Positions 22,021 to 35,600 are shown, counted from the first letter of the stretch. The stretch: DNA of 64,000 nt from Norana najaformis (GCA_964023275.1 OZ029919.1:3555367-3619366); one strand, 5' to 3'. Numbers and translations: made by a program. The notes: generated by a model not told the origin, from the sequence alone.

Positions 22021-22694
22021 AATTACAAAGAACGGAGATGCAAAAAAGTATGTGGCTATTGATTTTTAAGGAATTCGTCTTGTACCTGGTTGTGAAAATC
22101 ACTGCGACGATACGTTCATGTTCGCCATTAAAATTTCGTCAGCATAAGACAATCTAAATGCGCCTATGGTTTGCAAATTGACACTGAGCTTGAATTCTAT
22201 TTCAACTCGAGTGTCTGAAAATCTAGGTCTGCACGCGACTTGAGAAATCCTTGCCTCGCCAAGTCTGTTGACTGTTTCTGGTCGTCCGTAAATATACTTG
22301 ATCCGAACATTAATCTTATTCACGCCTACCTCCCTGTTCGTCCTATTATTACTTCACTTACTACGGTATATCGCAACGGTCTTCGTTCGTCGGCTGTACG
22401 AATAGGACCGAATTTTGGAGGACATGCGTTAAATTCATAGAACTGGATACGGAATGCGATTATGCACGTTCATTGGGCTAACAGGGGCCTAAATTGTGCA
22501 GCTGATCCCAGATGCTGTGGCCCCGGTGTAGGCCCAACTAACGCAGCTGTCCGTAGGACGTTTTTTCCATCGTTCGAATTTTTTTATTCTTTGGCCTGAT
22601 TACATTACAATACGTAAATTTAGGCTTCGATCCATATGTGGGATAGGAGAACATGTTCCCCAATATTTAGTTTGGGTGGACGCTCCTACGAATG

Positions 22695-22880
22695 TCACCC
22701 ATTTATTATTATGCCCCATCCCTGAACACATTCAAATCACGACTTGAGACACATCTGTTTAAGATATCTTATGACTGTAGTTGATTTTTGTTTTTTAACC
22801 CATGTACAGCGCTCTTTTCTTCGGCCTCGGCTGTGCTACAGCGCTATATAAATTGTCTTATTATTATTATTTTTATTATT
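22695..22880 (+). mobile_element. Non-LTR retrotransposon 3' end
   Basis: PSLNTFKSRLETHLFKIS then a stop near 22783 is the standard C-terminus of Nimb/ingi-like ORF2 proteins (SL..FK..LKTHLF). The UTR ends GCTACAGCGCTATATAAATT and then TTATTATT repeats. Confidence 0.75.
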
Positions 22881-22924
22881 AACAAATTTTAGTGAAAAAA
22901 TTATAGAGCCCAAAAACTATATTT

Positions 22925-23305
22925 TGAATTCAGCTTATTCACCAGCGCTTAGTCAAACAGAATCGGAGAGGCATGTAAAGCCAGGCAGGTGGACAGACGG
23001 CTACGGCGCATATGTGTACGTATATGTATTATTTATTATATCTGCATTTATTAAGCGCCACTTTCTGGTGACTAAGCATCAATCGATGGCGCTGAGAAAT
23101 TGTGAGTGAAGAACTGGCTCAAGTTCCCTAAACAGGAACCGTTTCAGGGGAGGCTCGAACCCATACGCTCCCCATTACAAGCCAAGCCCTGTAATCAGTC
23201 GGCAACGTGTCACACAGATATAGGCAGGCATAGGCATAGATGTATGTGTAATCGTAATCTCGAGATTTCTACAGCGCCCAACGAAAGCTAAGTCGCGGGA
23301 ACTAG
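22925..23305 (-). mobile_element. Two minus-strand tail-A fragments
   Basis: 22930-22965 carries CTTATTCACCAGCGCTTAGTC and 23228-23303 carries AATCGTAATCTCGAGATTTC..AGCGCCCAACGAAAGCTAAG..GAACTAGCTTATTCAC. Both are the reverse complement of tail family A. The DNA between them is not assigned. Confidence 0.55.
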
Positions 23306-23879
23306 CTTATTCACATGCGCATGTATTATATATGCTATGTATATCTGCGTCCCAATCTATATCTCTGTATATATCGATATACATATATGTGTCTCTCAGT
23401 GTTATGTATGCGTATATGGTTAGACGATTAAGAGGCGCGATGCGCATGTTAAGTGATCACATTAAAAATGATTTGAACACGGTTCTAAGAGCCGCTCTTT
23501 TAATGACGTAATATTTTCGATCGCTTGGCATTAAATCTGACAATACATAATTGAAATTCGTGTGAGATGCATACTAATAAGTGCGTCAAGATTTAGGTTT
23601 TCGACAGGTTATATATAGATTGAGCTGTTGTAGGCCTCTTTTGCTTCGAACTAGAGAGTTTTTCTTTTTCAGGCCAAACCTATAAGCGACCTTGGCATTA
23701 ATCTGTATGCAAAACGTTTATTGTTTGGGTGTAATAAACGGATACTCAGAGAGCCATGAATGACTTGAGATCGGGTCACTGACCGTAAAAACTGGTTAGA
23801 CCAAGACCATGACCAACCCTAGTTCTAAGACGACTCAGTTGTTGAACGTTTTAACACATCCCACTCTTGCATGCATGCT

Positions 23880-24420
23880 ATTAATGCATGCATGGCTGCA
23901 TACATACATACGTAAATACATACGTACGTAAGTACATACATACTATATAATCCATACATACATATATACATACGAACATACATGCATACATACATATACA
24001 CATGCATACATACATATATACATACGAACATACATACATACATACATATACACATGCATACATACATATATACATACGAACATACACACACATACACATG
24101 CATACATACATACACATGCATGCATACATATACATACATACATATATACATACATTCTATATACATACATACATATATACATACATTCTATATACATACA
24201 TACATATATATATACATACATTCTATATACATATATACATACATTCTATATACATACATGCATACACACATACATACATTCTACATACATACATACATAT
24301 ATACATACATCCATATACACATGCATGCATATATACGTATACGTACGTACGTACATACATATATACAAGCATACACACATGTACAACACGTATACATATA
24401 TACATATAGACATATGTAAG
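23880..24420. repeat. (TACA)n microsatellite, long
   Basis: About 540 bp of imperfect CATA/TACA tetranucleotides with CATG, CGTA and ATATATA interruptions. Tyr/Met/Cys-rich and His/Ile/Tyr-rich frames are artefacts. Confidence 0.95.
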
Positions 24421-25660
24421 ATGAACTTGTAACCTCGGTTACCAGTTGTGACCTTCGTTTCAGAACTTTTCATTCACATAATCGAGGTGTTTTGTTTGCG
24501 AAGAAATATGAAACAGTTTCCACGCACTCATAAATGCTTTAGATTTCTTATAATTTCTAAGTGTTACATGCGGAGATATCGTGCACAGGTTATGAACTTT
24601 TTGTAGTCGAAATATCATTGACTTCACGAGAGAAAGACGTGGTAACAACAATGGTCGCCGCCCATAAACCTTGTGTCAATAACCTTAGGGGTGTTTGTTA
24701 TGTTCGCGTAGAAATTTTATTTCCATCACGAGCCCAAGAGAAAATGAGACACATGCGGTGACAGAAAGCGACATCGGTAGGATGCAGCAGACAGCAGGGA
24801 AGAATTGCAACGGACATCGAGAGAGAAAGAGGTACCCCAGCACATCACAAACAGAAGATCCAAGAGCCGGGCTATCGGCGATAAGCACGGACACCGTACA
24901 GGCGAAATCCAGTCGAAGCCATCAAATCAACGAGGCGTGACCGGTGGTACCAAGCTCTTGCGCCAGCCATGCATGACGACGATTCTGACCGCGTTGCCCA
25001 GCGCTAACCTCCTCTGCGACATCACCACTCGGTACCAGTCATAAAAAACTCACTTCGTTCTGCATATACCGGTGATTTCTATAGCGCCCCGTCTGTTTAA
25101 ACCGAACGCCTAACAGCCACGGATCTGTCGAGTACACACGCGGATCAAACACGAGATTTAAAAAACCGAAGTTTGGCTGAAATTCCTTTATTTTTATTGA
25201 TATTTTCATTTTTTGCCGAAATGTCTGTAAATGATTTGCTAAAATGTGTTCGCATGTTTCCCAAAATGTCTTTAAATTTGTTTTTCTTTGATAAAATCTC
25301 TAACTTTGTTTATAAAATAAATTTATCGAAATTTTGTGGATATCCGTGCAAAATGACGGACGGACGGACGCGTTTTTGGTCAGATTCGTTCAGTTTGGGA
25401 TGTTGCACCCTAGTTTTCACGCACATAGATATTTACACGTACACAGGCCTGCAACCTGCAGAAAAGAACATGACAGGTCTAGAACTATCTTCGATAGGGA
25501 CCAAGAACCACTGAAGTGCTAATAATATGTGGGCGCTGTTAAGGTGAGTAACTAAATAAGAGATACTGCTAACTTAAAATTTCAAAGTGATCACTGCAAC
25601 AAAATAACATCATTCTATTAATGAAATGTATTTAGGTTCTCTTTTATTATCCAACACTCA
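24421..25660. other. Intergenic, no gene recognised
   Basis: Short frames at 24695-25044 and 25173-25514 resemble no known family and lack supporting splice signals. A TATAGCGCCCC fragment near 25081 is probably retrotransposon tail debris. Confidence 0.5.
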
Positions 25661-25918
25661 AAACTGAAAACATTACTTTTCTAAAAAAAATCTCATCCTA
25701 ATGCTTCCTTTTCTCCTTGTCTCTCTTCTCGCCTCAATTTCAAGCACCATCCACCGTAGCCGTCGGACTGTCTGCCTGCCCGACTCCTTGGTTTTGACCT
25801 GGAACCGAACCGTATCGCCTATCGATTTTGTTTTGTCTGAGCGCCTTTGTATAAGTTGGTTCCCGTGACTTAGCTTTCGTTGGGCGCTGTAGAAATCTCG
25901 AGGTTACGATTACGATTG
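25660..25918 (+). mobile_element. Non-LTR retrotransposon 3' end (tail A)
   Basis: ORF2-end relic (CAAAACTGAAAACATTACTT) followed by the full family A tail: CTGGAACCGAACC, CCTATCGATTTTG, GTCTGAGCGCC, TTCGTTGGGCGCTGTAGAAA, and TTACGATTACGATT. Same strand as copies near 1.0, 29.4 and 31.1 kb. Confidence 0.7.
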
Positions 25919-26329
25919 ATATTTTCGAGGAGTTTCTATCGAGTAATGTGAAAAAGTTTGTTACCAATACCATTTCACCTTTCGAGAATGGGCCTAGATG
26001 TTTATTTATTAAACCGCTTTGGCGAGGGAGTAGCAATAACGTCTGATAACGAATCGAATTCTACTAAGTAGGCCGTTCTGTGCTTAGTTAGATTTACTTT
26101 TAGGCTTAGGTCTGTCCAAGTCATCGTAAACACTTTAAATGCTGTCCCGAATTGAGGATTGATAAGACAAATGTTATCTTAGATCGGTTTTGAGAATCGG
26201 TATAACATCGGTTTCAATGTCACGTGTAAACAAAGACGTCGCATTAAATGTCATAGAGTCTACACGACCCTCTTGAGCAACTGCAGCACCCCCTGTCGAA
26301 TATCCTGATGGGCCTTCGATTATATGCCC

Positions 26330-26719
26330 TTAATCTGGACCTGGTTCGTGGCCCTAGTAAATCTTTCTTTTCATGTCTGCACATGTCGGTTAGCTCACTA
26401 ATTCAATCCATCATTTGCACAGTTAGCTGTCTATATAATTAGCAGGCCTAGTATTATTAGAATTTGTTTCCTTTTAAAATTTTTATTGTATATATTTTAT
26501 TTTTTCTATTATTTCCAAGGTGTTTATTACTATTTTTTACCCGAGGTAGGTATAATCCCTCAGGTGGTGAAAAAATTAGTCCGGAGACAGAAGTGAGCAT
26601 CTGGAACGGCTACGTCTCATCCGGCTCTGGCAGAGAGAAGGTACTGCGAAAGGCGACGGCGTTGAAACGTTGAATTATGATTGAGAGCCGTTGAAAAAGC
26701 AGCTAGTATCTCTCGCGTC

Positions 26720-26752
<33 letters not shown>

Positions 26753-26972
26753 GTTTGTAAGCGCAAGATAATGTAACTAAGTACGATTGGCAAATAGTAA
26801 CTTGTAACCGTGTAATGTGTGGGGAATATTTAGTTTCTTTTAGGCTTCATTCTGTACATGGCATCGATCACACGTGCGTTTCAGGCAGATTGCAAGAAGA
26901 TAATTTCTTTGAACAGGGTCGAGGACATACGGTCGCTATATAAAACCTATACATTTACATTTTACATTTAAG
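26330..26972 (+). repeat. Dispersed repeat (shared with 30.4 kb) ending in family D tail
   Basis: 26335-26450 (GTGGCCCTAGTAAATCTTTC.., GCACATGTC, TCCATC.TTTGCACAG..AGCTGTCT) matches 30425-30525. A TTA trinucleotide run lies at 26720-26752. The end 26913-26971 (CAGGGTCGAGGACATACGGT, then CGCTATA) matches the 3' part of the repeat at 62903-63036. Together they suggest one longer, broken element. Confidence 0.45.
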
Positions 26973-27279
26973 GCGGCTACGGTGGATGAGTGTTGTGGCT
27001 TGATGCAGTCGGCGATATAGTTTTACTTGTATGTCTATTCGAGTACTGCGTGATCGAGTAGGCCTACTATTCTCAAGTATATGTACTTGCAGTCCTTTTA
27101 CTCACACTTTCGAAGTTAGGCCTACAAAGAACTACATGTATAAGTAGTTGTAATGTTTGCTTGTGATGTAATGTTTATGGTTTCTTAAGAGGATTTCATC
27201 TCGAAATGGAGACTTTCACGTTTCAGAGCGATCTGTTCTAATCACTTTTGGGGTTTCTTAAATGGCGCTGTAAGAATGC

Positions 27280-27470
27280 TTAACAACATACATACATAAT
27301 TCATACATACATAATACATACATACATGCATACATACATGCATACATACATGCATACATACATGCATACATACATGCATACATACATAGGCCTACATGCA
27401 TGCATAAATACATAGGCCTACATGCATGCATACATACATATACACATACATACATGCATACATACATCTG
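27280..27470. repeat. CATACATG minisatellite
   Basis: Imperfect array of CATACATACATG units with AGGCCTACATGCATG variants. Confidence 0.9.
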
Positions 27471-28261
27471 CTTGAGAACTTGTGAATAAGCGCGACTTGG
27501 CTTTTTGGACGCTGACGAAATCCAACGATTACGATTAAGACGCAATGATACATACTTATATGCATATAAGGATAGCAGGGAACCAGCCTCAGACTTGGCG
27601 TCTCGTCCGTCACCCTCCCCGTGGTTAATCAAGTGTGTCGATTGCTCGCGCCGATGACAGCGGAAGCCTAGTGAGTCTTATCAGTCTTACCTGTTAATTA
27701 ATTTTCTGAAGCCCAAAGGTAGTGGTTTAACACGATCGCTTCTGTTGACCCATTGTTATAATTCCTCAGGTGATTTGCGGTTTCGATCTGACTGCGTCGA
27801 GTAGGCTGAGAAATTTTCATTTTTTTGCAAATCGGGACCTTACGTTGGCGTTCTTGTTGACGAAATCTTGTCAGAGGGAAGCAGTCCGTAATAACGATTG
27901 GGTCGGAAGTTACGCTGGGTCTGAAATTTAGTTATGCTTAGCAAAACTTCCGATTGATTACGATCAGTCATGTAGACTTTGAGATTAAACACTTAAATTT
28001 ATCGCAAATTGACGTGGACAGAGACCCAGGTTGAGTGGCTCTTGACGTTTTGTTGGAAAAATACCTCGGGGCAAAGTGACCCTTTGCAGTGATGGTTGTG
28101 ATGACTTCCGTTAATATTTTTATAGCTTCTTTGTGAAAAAATATTGGCTGAGGAACACGCGCCCATTATGCCACTGGGAGTGATTGGGGATTTGTACAAA
28201 TTTTCTTATGGGACAGCAGCGCCATCTGCCTGTTGCCATGACACTGACCAGTGATTGTAAT

Positions 28262-28695
28262 CGTAATCAAGAATTTATAAAGCGCCACTTCAAGATGATC
28301 ACATCGTGGGCACTTCCGGCCGAATAATCCAGAACCATTGGAGGAACAGAATGGTCTTCAAACGCTTGCGGAAGAGAGAGAGTGAGAAGGGCAAAGAAGT
28401 TCATATTGCAGGTCACTAGGCAAACCGTTCCAAGAAGTAGGGCCGACCTTTACAAGTCACCCTGGGCCACCGACCGGAGCAATCTGTGGCCAGGGGTAGA
28501 GGAGGTCGGAACACAGAGCTGCCTTAGATAGATTGGGGTCCTTCCAGTGAGACAGTCACGCACAAGAACCAGGATTTTGAATTCAATGCGTTCTTGAATA
28601 GGTGACCAATGCAATTCTTCAGACATGAAGGCAGCGACATGGCCAAACTTAGGGATACCTCCAATCAGGCAGGCAGCAACATGGCCAGGACACAC
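28262..28695 (-). mobile_element. Non-LTR retrotransposon ORF2 C-terminal fragment
   Basis: The minus strand encodes EELHWSPIQERIEFKILVLV, then LTGRTPIYLRQLCVPTSS, the usual HWLPI..RI.FKI..L...G..P.YL..L region of reverse-transcriptase ORF2. In a shifted frame it continues PTSWNGLPSDL. The UTR reads GTGGCGCTTTATAAATTC and ends in GATTACGATTACAA. Frameshifts show it is dead. Confidence 0.8.
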
Positions 28696-28865
28696 TGGAG
28701 CTGCGAAATGCTAGAGAATCTCAAGCCACCTGTCCACTTTTAGGCAAGAGGAGGAATCCAGCACCGCCATACTTCTCTGATCTATGTGCTTTGTCGTTAT
28801 CCAGTCCAGCGGCAGAGCTCTTCATCTTCCTGTAGACTTCTTTCCATCAATTTTTTCCAACATGT

Positions 28866-28950
28866 ATAATCGTAATCCGAAGACTTCTACAGCACCCAAC
28901 GAACGCCACGTCATGGGGACCAGTTTATTCACAGGCGCTCAGTCAAAACA
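28866..28950 (-). mobile_element. Tail-A fragment, minus strand
   Basis: AATCGTAATCCGAAGACTTC, ACAGCACCCAACGAACGCC and AGTTTATTCACAGGCGCTC are the reverse complement of the tail family A consensus. Confidence 0.6.
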
Positions 28951-29254
28951 AAATGTGTTCTTGTCTTCCGTGATGTGCTTTAGGGGCATCGGAGATAGTC
29001 CTTACTGCACAGTAATTGCTTAGCACCAAAGATTGATACCACTTTCATTATACAGTGGCACTAGGCACTAGGTCAGTGCAAGACTATAAATAAGAACTTC
29101 TTATGGCATGGTATCTGATTTATAATACCCAAACTGATGGTGCGCCAAAGCTTGGTTACTTTGTCAGTTGAATTTCAGCATTTAAACGCATTCACACAGA
29201 CAGAGACGCAGCCCAATCTGATCGATAATAAGCCTGAAAAAGTTTGCCAATACT

Positions 29255-29530
29255 TCCACTCAAAACTGAAAACACTCCTCTTCTGCAGATCCTATCCTGA
29301 GTTCTCTTCTTCCTCTTATCTATCTATGTATCTATGTGTGATATGATACTGCTCTTGTTCTAAACTGTCCACCTTAGCCAGCTGACTATCTGCCTACCTG
29401 ATTTTTGGATCTTGACTAGGAACCGAATCAGAGCCTTCCTGCCTATCGATTTTATTTTGACTGAGTGAAGAAGCTGGTTCCTGCGATTTAGCTTTTGTTG
29501 GACGCTGTAGAAATCTCAATTTATATTTAC
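29255..29530 (+). mobile_element. Non-LTR retrotransposon 3' end (tail A)
   Basis: FHSKLKTLLFCRSYPEFSSS is readable near 29258-29315, the best-preserved ORF2 end in the window. The family A tail follows (CCGAATCAGAGCC.., CCTATCGATTTTATTTTGAC, GGACGCTGTAGAAATCTC). Confidence 0.75.
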
Positions 29531-31025
29531 AAAATAGAAACTCACGTATATTCATATTTACTCTTGCATTGCTATGTACTATTTTAACGAAGTGTTAAAT
29601 AAATCCTTGATTATGTTACATTACAGCTTTGATGTTATATTAGGCCCAGTTGTACATCAGTGTATATGCGTGCAACATATATATTTATAATTGTATTTGA
29701 TTATAAATATATGAATTATAGCAACATATATGTATATATATGCAGGCAGGAATAAAGTAGGATTTTGCTGCAGTGTGAAGACAAACAATATGTTGTTTTA
29801 ACATGTTTGTCAACACTAGAAACACTTGTGGTAAAACCATAAGAACGGTGACAGGCGCTATCTGACACCGGAACACACTTGATTCGAATGTTTAGCATTA
29901 GAAATGGGCTTTGATCAACTGTAGTGTTAACTACATGTTTACATTGCATCCAGATGCTTACCTGGTTGGTCCTTATTCAACAGTAAATTGGAAACTTTAT
30001 GGCTCGTTGTTTGGGCTGAGAGTTTGATAGCCCGCAAGGGATTCATTCACCTCTCTTTGTCTTTTTTTTTTGAATAGCGACTTGAATTGTCGGTCAGTAC
30101 GGGTTGTTTCTGGTTTCGTTACTACTACTTTTACAGACAGCTACTTAAGTGGTCGATTATAATTGCAAATTTCCTAGTTAGCAGCCATTTTTATGAGACG
30201 TGTTGACCGATAAAAGGCCTTGTGAAACTTTAGTCTGGTAGGCTACATCTGAAGGATTCACAGAAAATGGGAGCGTTTCTTACCACGGATTTTGCAGTGG
30301 AGTGTTTGTTGCCCGTTTTCAGCCCTATTCCTTGATGTTGGTCTTTATTAGTCACTGATTTCTTATGAGACAACAGTGAACTTTGGAAATAATTTGCTTA
30401 TCTCTCGGAGATTAGGTTTGTAGCCGGCACGAGGCCCTCGTAAATTTTCCTTTCGCACATGTCTGCTCTTGTCAGTTAAATCAGTCCATCCTTTGCACAG
30501 TCAGCTGTCTTTATTGTTATTTTTTTAATTATTATTATCATTACTATTTTCTTTTTTATTTTTTTCTCTTTTTCCCCAAGGTATTATTATGTATTATAAT
30601 TATTATTATTTGTTTCTTTTACTTTTTCCCCAAGGTATTGCTATTAACTTGTGGTCAGCTCTTGTCTGAACTGAGAAATTGCGATCTTTTACATTACATT
30701 TATCATCTGCCTTCACCAGTTTTTGGAAGTGCCACAAAGTATGTCTGGTTTTAGAGTAAGTGAATCAGCTGGTCATATGTTTTGGAGCATTACTTCTGCC
30801 AAATGCATGCAGTGGCATTACTTCACATTTCTGACCCTCACAGATGACTGAAATGGGCTCTTTTTGTATCGTATTATGTGCTGAGCGGGTCCCTTTGTTT
30901 CAGATTTGGGCCCGGGCCTCCGCAGCTGTGGGCACATAGTTACGCTACTATGTGTTACTCTCATATGTGTCTTCCTCTTCCACTTATGCCACTTTCCGGT
31001 TCAATTCCAAACACCATCCACCATA
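29531..31025. other. Intergenic, no gene recognised
   Basis: It contains only short frames; 30425-30525 is the second copy of the dispersed repeat at 26.3 kb, followed by T/A-rich low-complexity sequence to about 30620. Confidence 0.5.
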
Positions 31026-31029
31026 GCCG

Positions 31030-31165
31030 TCTGCCTGCCTGACCTGGATCTTGACCTGGAACCAAACCCTTCCTGCCTGTTACTTTTGTTTTGACTGAGC
31101 GCCTGTGAATAAGCTGTTTCGCTCAACTTAGCTTGAATTGGGCGCTGTAGAAATCTCAAACTTGT
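31030..31165 (+). mobile_element. Tail-A fragment
   Basis: CTGGATCTTGACCTGGAACC, TTGACTGAGCGCCTGTGAAT and TTGGGCGCTGTAGAAATCTC reproduce family A. It ends with a weak GTGATAATTG run. Confidence 0.65.
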
Positions 31166-31171
31166 GATAAT

Positions 31172-31800
31172 TGTTGCATGAGAAAACCCTCACAAAGTGA
31201 GAAAAGTTAATTTGCGAGAAATGCGCTCAAGTAGGCATAAAATGGGTTAAAATTAGTTCTTTGCATACTTACTTTATACACCTTGTTGTGTTAGCTATCA
31301 AACTGTAAATCCTTATTTACTGTTGCTGTGTCTAAATATTTTTATTTTCAATTTTATTATGGTGCCCCACGACAAAAGACTTAATTAAACACGATCCTTG
31401 GTTTCACAAATTTGAAGTCGTGTACATCGATAATTATGCAAATGAACAAGCAAGTCATATAAATATATTTCTTAACCTGTTTTTTTATGGAGATTTCGTT
31501 GATTGCAGCCTTAGATTTATACGAATACTCTCCAGATTGGTATTCTCATAAACATTAACAACCTTTAAGCACAGTGACTTAGGTCAAGTCATAGTTATGG
31601 TAGACTTTAACTGGCGATTTCTAAATGTAGCTGGGAAGACATCAACGTCTTTAAAATGCTCTAAAGTTTTTACTATTTATAGTAGAAACATGTGGTTTTC
31701 ACCTAATTATTCAGCAATTCCAGTCCAGTCCATTGCAGTGTCAAATTCAGTTTTGATTTTTCAACTTTGTGAGTTTTTCCATGCACAATCACAATATTGT
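31172..31800. repeat. Element with inverted ends, partly shared with 1.4 kb
   Basis: Near 31176, TGCATGAGAAAACCCTCACA followed by AAGTG is, with gaps, the reverse complement of CACTTTGTGAG..GTTTTCC.TGCA-type sequence near 31760-31785. The right part matches 1380-1540. This looks like a non-autonomous DNA element of about 0.6 kb. The frame at 31597-32046 overlaps it and has no recognisable product. Confidence 0.35.
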
Positions 31801-32314
31801 ATAGCACAATTAAGGAACTGTCAAAGGTACTATGTTAGTGTGATCAGGTCTTCCTCCTTGCATAAAACCGGATGCAGATCTTGTACATTAGTGACACAGT
31901 TTAACCATGGAACTTGTGTGTGTGTGTATTCAAACATCTTGGCTTCTGACACTGGCTTCCACAAGACAGTGTACCGCAGCACGCTTTACGACAACGTTCT
32001 TCAAGTTCAAGACAATGTAATTCAAGACAAGAATACTCAAAATTAGAATGTTACTGTGAGAAATAGCTTAAGAAGCGTTTTCAGCTTCTTTTGCACCTTT
32101 TTATGTCTGTTAGACAGCCATTTTCAGCACCTTTTTGAGGTTCCTTAAAGGTGCTATGTAAATGCCCACATACGTACATATGTACATACATACATACCTA
32201 CATGACACTATACTTCCAGGCAACGTAATTGAAGGCACGATACTTTGAGCCATTGCACTTTAAGACATTCTGCTTCAGGATACTCTTTCAAGGTGCAAAT
32301 GTCAGAACTGGACC

Positions 32315-32400
32315 GTGTGTAAGTAAGTAAGTAAGTAATGCACATTTGTTAGTATGCCATATGTCCATCGACTGAGCAAGGAACTGTAGGCTTTAATTTG
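32315..32400 (-). mobile_element. (TTAC)n-tailed repeat, third copy
   Basis: GTAAGTAAGTAAGTAATGC then TATGCCATATGTCCATCGAC and TGAGCAAGGAA on the plus strand match 17505-17600. It lies about 200 bp upstream of the PAK start codon. Confidence 0.55.
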
Positions 32401-32601
32401 TGAGAAACAACCATGACAGAATGCTGCTGTTTGGTGCAGAGAGTTTCTTGATAAATGTTTAAAAACTGTATAAATTTCTTGTGTGACTAACAACTGATTT
32501 TTTAAATTTACCGAACTGTAGGCTGTGAAGTCAAAATTTGCGAACGGTATGCAAGAAACGTACTTTCCTTAGTCTGGGCTCAGAAATTCTGTGCAGAGAC
32601 G

Positions 32602-35600
32602 ATGTCCTCTTCAATATTTGGAAAGATCTTCAAGTTCCGTGGCCGGCGTCAAGCATCAAACGAATCATCGTTCTCTGATAACACCGGAAATGATGTGCAG
32701 ATTGAAATCTCAAGTCCAACAAGTGTCAGTCACAACTGTCACGTGGCCTTTGACCCCGAGAAGGGGGAATTCACCGGCCTACCCAGTGCTTGGACTGCGT
32801 GGCTTCAGGGCTCAAAAATCAGGTATGAGTTGAGTTTGACAGCAGTGGAAAAATATAATTTTTCTTTATAACTGCATGTACAATACTAACAGTAAATAAC
32901 AATAAAAGATAATAATAAATGATAATAGTAACTATTATTAGTAATATAACTATTACTAATATTATAATAGTTATTATTATGTTTGTTATCTTTTATTGTT
33001 AGTATTGTACTTGCAGTTAAACCAGTTACCAGAATGGTTGAATATTTTCTCTGAAGCATAAAATGTACCATTTGTGGTCTATATTACAATTGTTTAATGA
33101 ACCTCTTCACATGTTAAATATTATTTTGGAAGATACTGAGGTTAGACACCCTGATCCATCGAATCTGCTGCCTCCCCATTTCTCTCAGCTTAAATGCAAC
33201 CCACCCAAACAGCTCCTCTCCCCTTCTCTCTCTGGTCTTCTGGCAACCGGACTTGGTTCTTGACATGGCATCTTTGGACAACCCCGCTGACTTGACACAG
33301 CGGTCGTGAATAAGCTGGTGTGCTGTGCTCAGCTTTTAGGTAGCATTTTAGAAATATGGAGTTTACGATTATGAGACAGTTAAGTTTGGTTAACTGTTAC
33401 AGCGAAGAAGAACAACGTGAGAATCCAGGTGCAGTTGTCATCGCACTCAAGGCTTACAACAAGAACCTGATGAAACAGGGTCAGCAGAAGTTTCTTGGCA
33501 CCGACTCTACGGAAAACCTCTTTGACGACAGCAGTACGTTGTCGAAGGACAAAAAGAAGTTCTTCGCGAACTCGTCGGAGGATCTGCTCAATTCAAAGAA
33601 ACCTTTCAAGTTCTCGCGTTCTCTTTCCACTGATCAGCTCAGGGGAGAACGGGAATCAAAGTCGGAGAAATGGAGTCGCTTTTCCCGAAGTAAATCTAGT
33701 CGGAAGCTGGTAAGCTAAACGTAAGAGTACAAAAACAGAGTAATAAGTTGTAATTGTAATTTGAGATTTATAAAGCGCCTCTTAGAGTGTAAACTCAACA
33801 GAGGCGCTCCCGACCTGAACAAGTAAAATCACTGTTAAACAGTACAGTCTTCAGGCGCCTGTAAAACCCTGAGAGGGGGAGAGAGGAGCTTGAGTCGCAG
33901 ATCTCGAGAGAGAGAGATGGTTCCAGCAGGTGGGACTGACATACGCAAAGCTTCTAGACTGGGCGGTAGCAGTTTGCTTGCTACAATTTTTTCAGTCGTG
34001 AGAATTTTTTTACATTGGGTAAAAAATTATACAATAAAAAATTTAATTAGTCATATTTGGCTATGATTAATTTGGTAGACAAACATCCTATCAGATTTTG
34101 ACTGGACTTATCGAACAGCTTGCAGTTCATGGCTACAGTTTCACTTGAAGCAAATACCGATTGATGCTTTATGCATTATAATAACGGCGCTATAGAAGTC
34201 ATTAGATTAAGTTCTGATTAATGTTAGTTACCAGTCTGGTGTAGACATTTATATCATGAACTATGCATTCACCTTTATCAATGCAACTGATAACTATAAG
34301 TTAGACTTTGTAAGTTAGACTTTAAGTATTTTACCTGATTCGAAATATTTCAAATATGCAACAGCTGTATTGTATTGATGTGATATAGAGCTTATAAATC
34401 AGATTTTAAATGTATAAACTTTCATTTGCACTGCATTAGATTGCATTTGTCAACCAATTCCTACAATTCTGGAACTCTGTGTAGAAAAAGAAAGCCCCGG
34501 AACCTCCTGACGAAAAGAACTTTGAAGTTCAGAGACGAGATACAGATGGTCGGAAGAAATCATCAACAAAGCGGAAGATGACAGAAGAGGAAGTCCTCGC
34601 CGCTCTCAGTTGGTTCCATTCCTTTCTGACTTTTGCTTTCTTCTTCCTAGAGAAATAGTTCTGAGTTTTGCATTATTCATAAACACCTTATTTTGGAACA
34701 AATTCTAAACCCTCCAAATGTCTCAGAAATTTCTGTAATCCTTAACATCAGTAAAACTATAACCCCACACGCTCAATATGCCTACACTGAAAACTCATTA
34801 TGACGTTGTCTTTGGTAGCCATATCAAAACCGCTTTATAATCAGGTTATGTTGTAATGAGTTTATTTTCTGTAGCTGATCTAATTTTGGGTTCCATGTTC
34901 GCAACCATATTGGCCCAGAATCTGAACATAAATTGCAATCACTTCAAAAACGAAAACCAAGGTGACAAGAAAATCTTGTTTTCATGTACGTGTTATTTCC
35001 AAGTCCAAACTTCCACAAATTTTGGTGAACATTTCGTTTGAACAAGCACATTCCATATTACAACTGAGTGCTATACATGACTGATTTTCTGTTAGATCGA
35101 CTTGTCTCTGATGGCGATCCAAAGTTCAGATACTCTGTACAAAAAAGACTTGGTTCTGGGTAAGTTTTCCAGATTTTGATTTGTATAACTAACCTGTATT
35201 TTACCAGTATAACTAACCTATATTTTACCAGATGGGCTCAGTCTGTGCAAAATCATAGACAACTTCAACTACAGTGTTTTTTATATGATCCCAAATTTTA
35301 ATTTACAACATAATTATATATCCAGATATAATAATAATTATAATATTCTAGCGCTTTTGAGAGATGCTTGAAAGGTGCTATATAAATGCTTGTTACATTA
35401 CATAATTGGTAGAGTAATGAATAGCGACTGGTGCAACATGTTGGATGATGCCACTTACCTCCAAATAAATGAAGAACCGGGCTTGGTTCTTGACGTGGCA
35501 TCTTTGGACAACCCTGCTGTCTTGACGCAGCGCTTGTGATAAATGAAATGATAAGTAAACGTAAGAAATACAGTAAACGATATGTTACATAAATATTATA

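Noticed and set aside
23825..24473. Cys/Met/Tyr-rich and His/Tyr/Ile-rich frames
   Set aside because: They are translations of the (TACA)n microsatellite.
31597..32046. 149-codon plus-strand frame just upstream of PAK
   Set aside because: Its first half overlaps a dispersed repeat also found at 1.4 kb, the composition is unlike a conserved protein, and no family is recognised.
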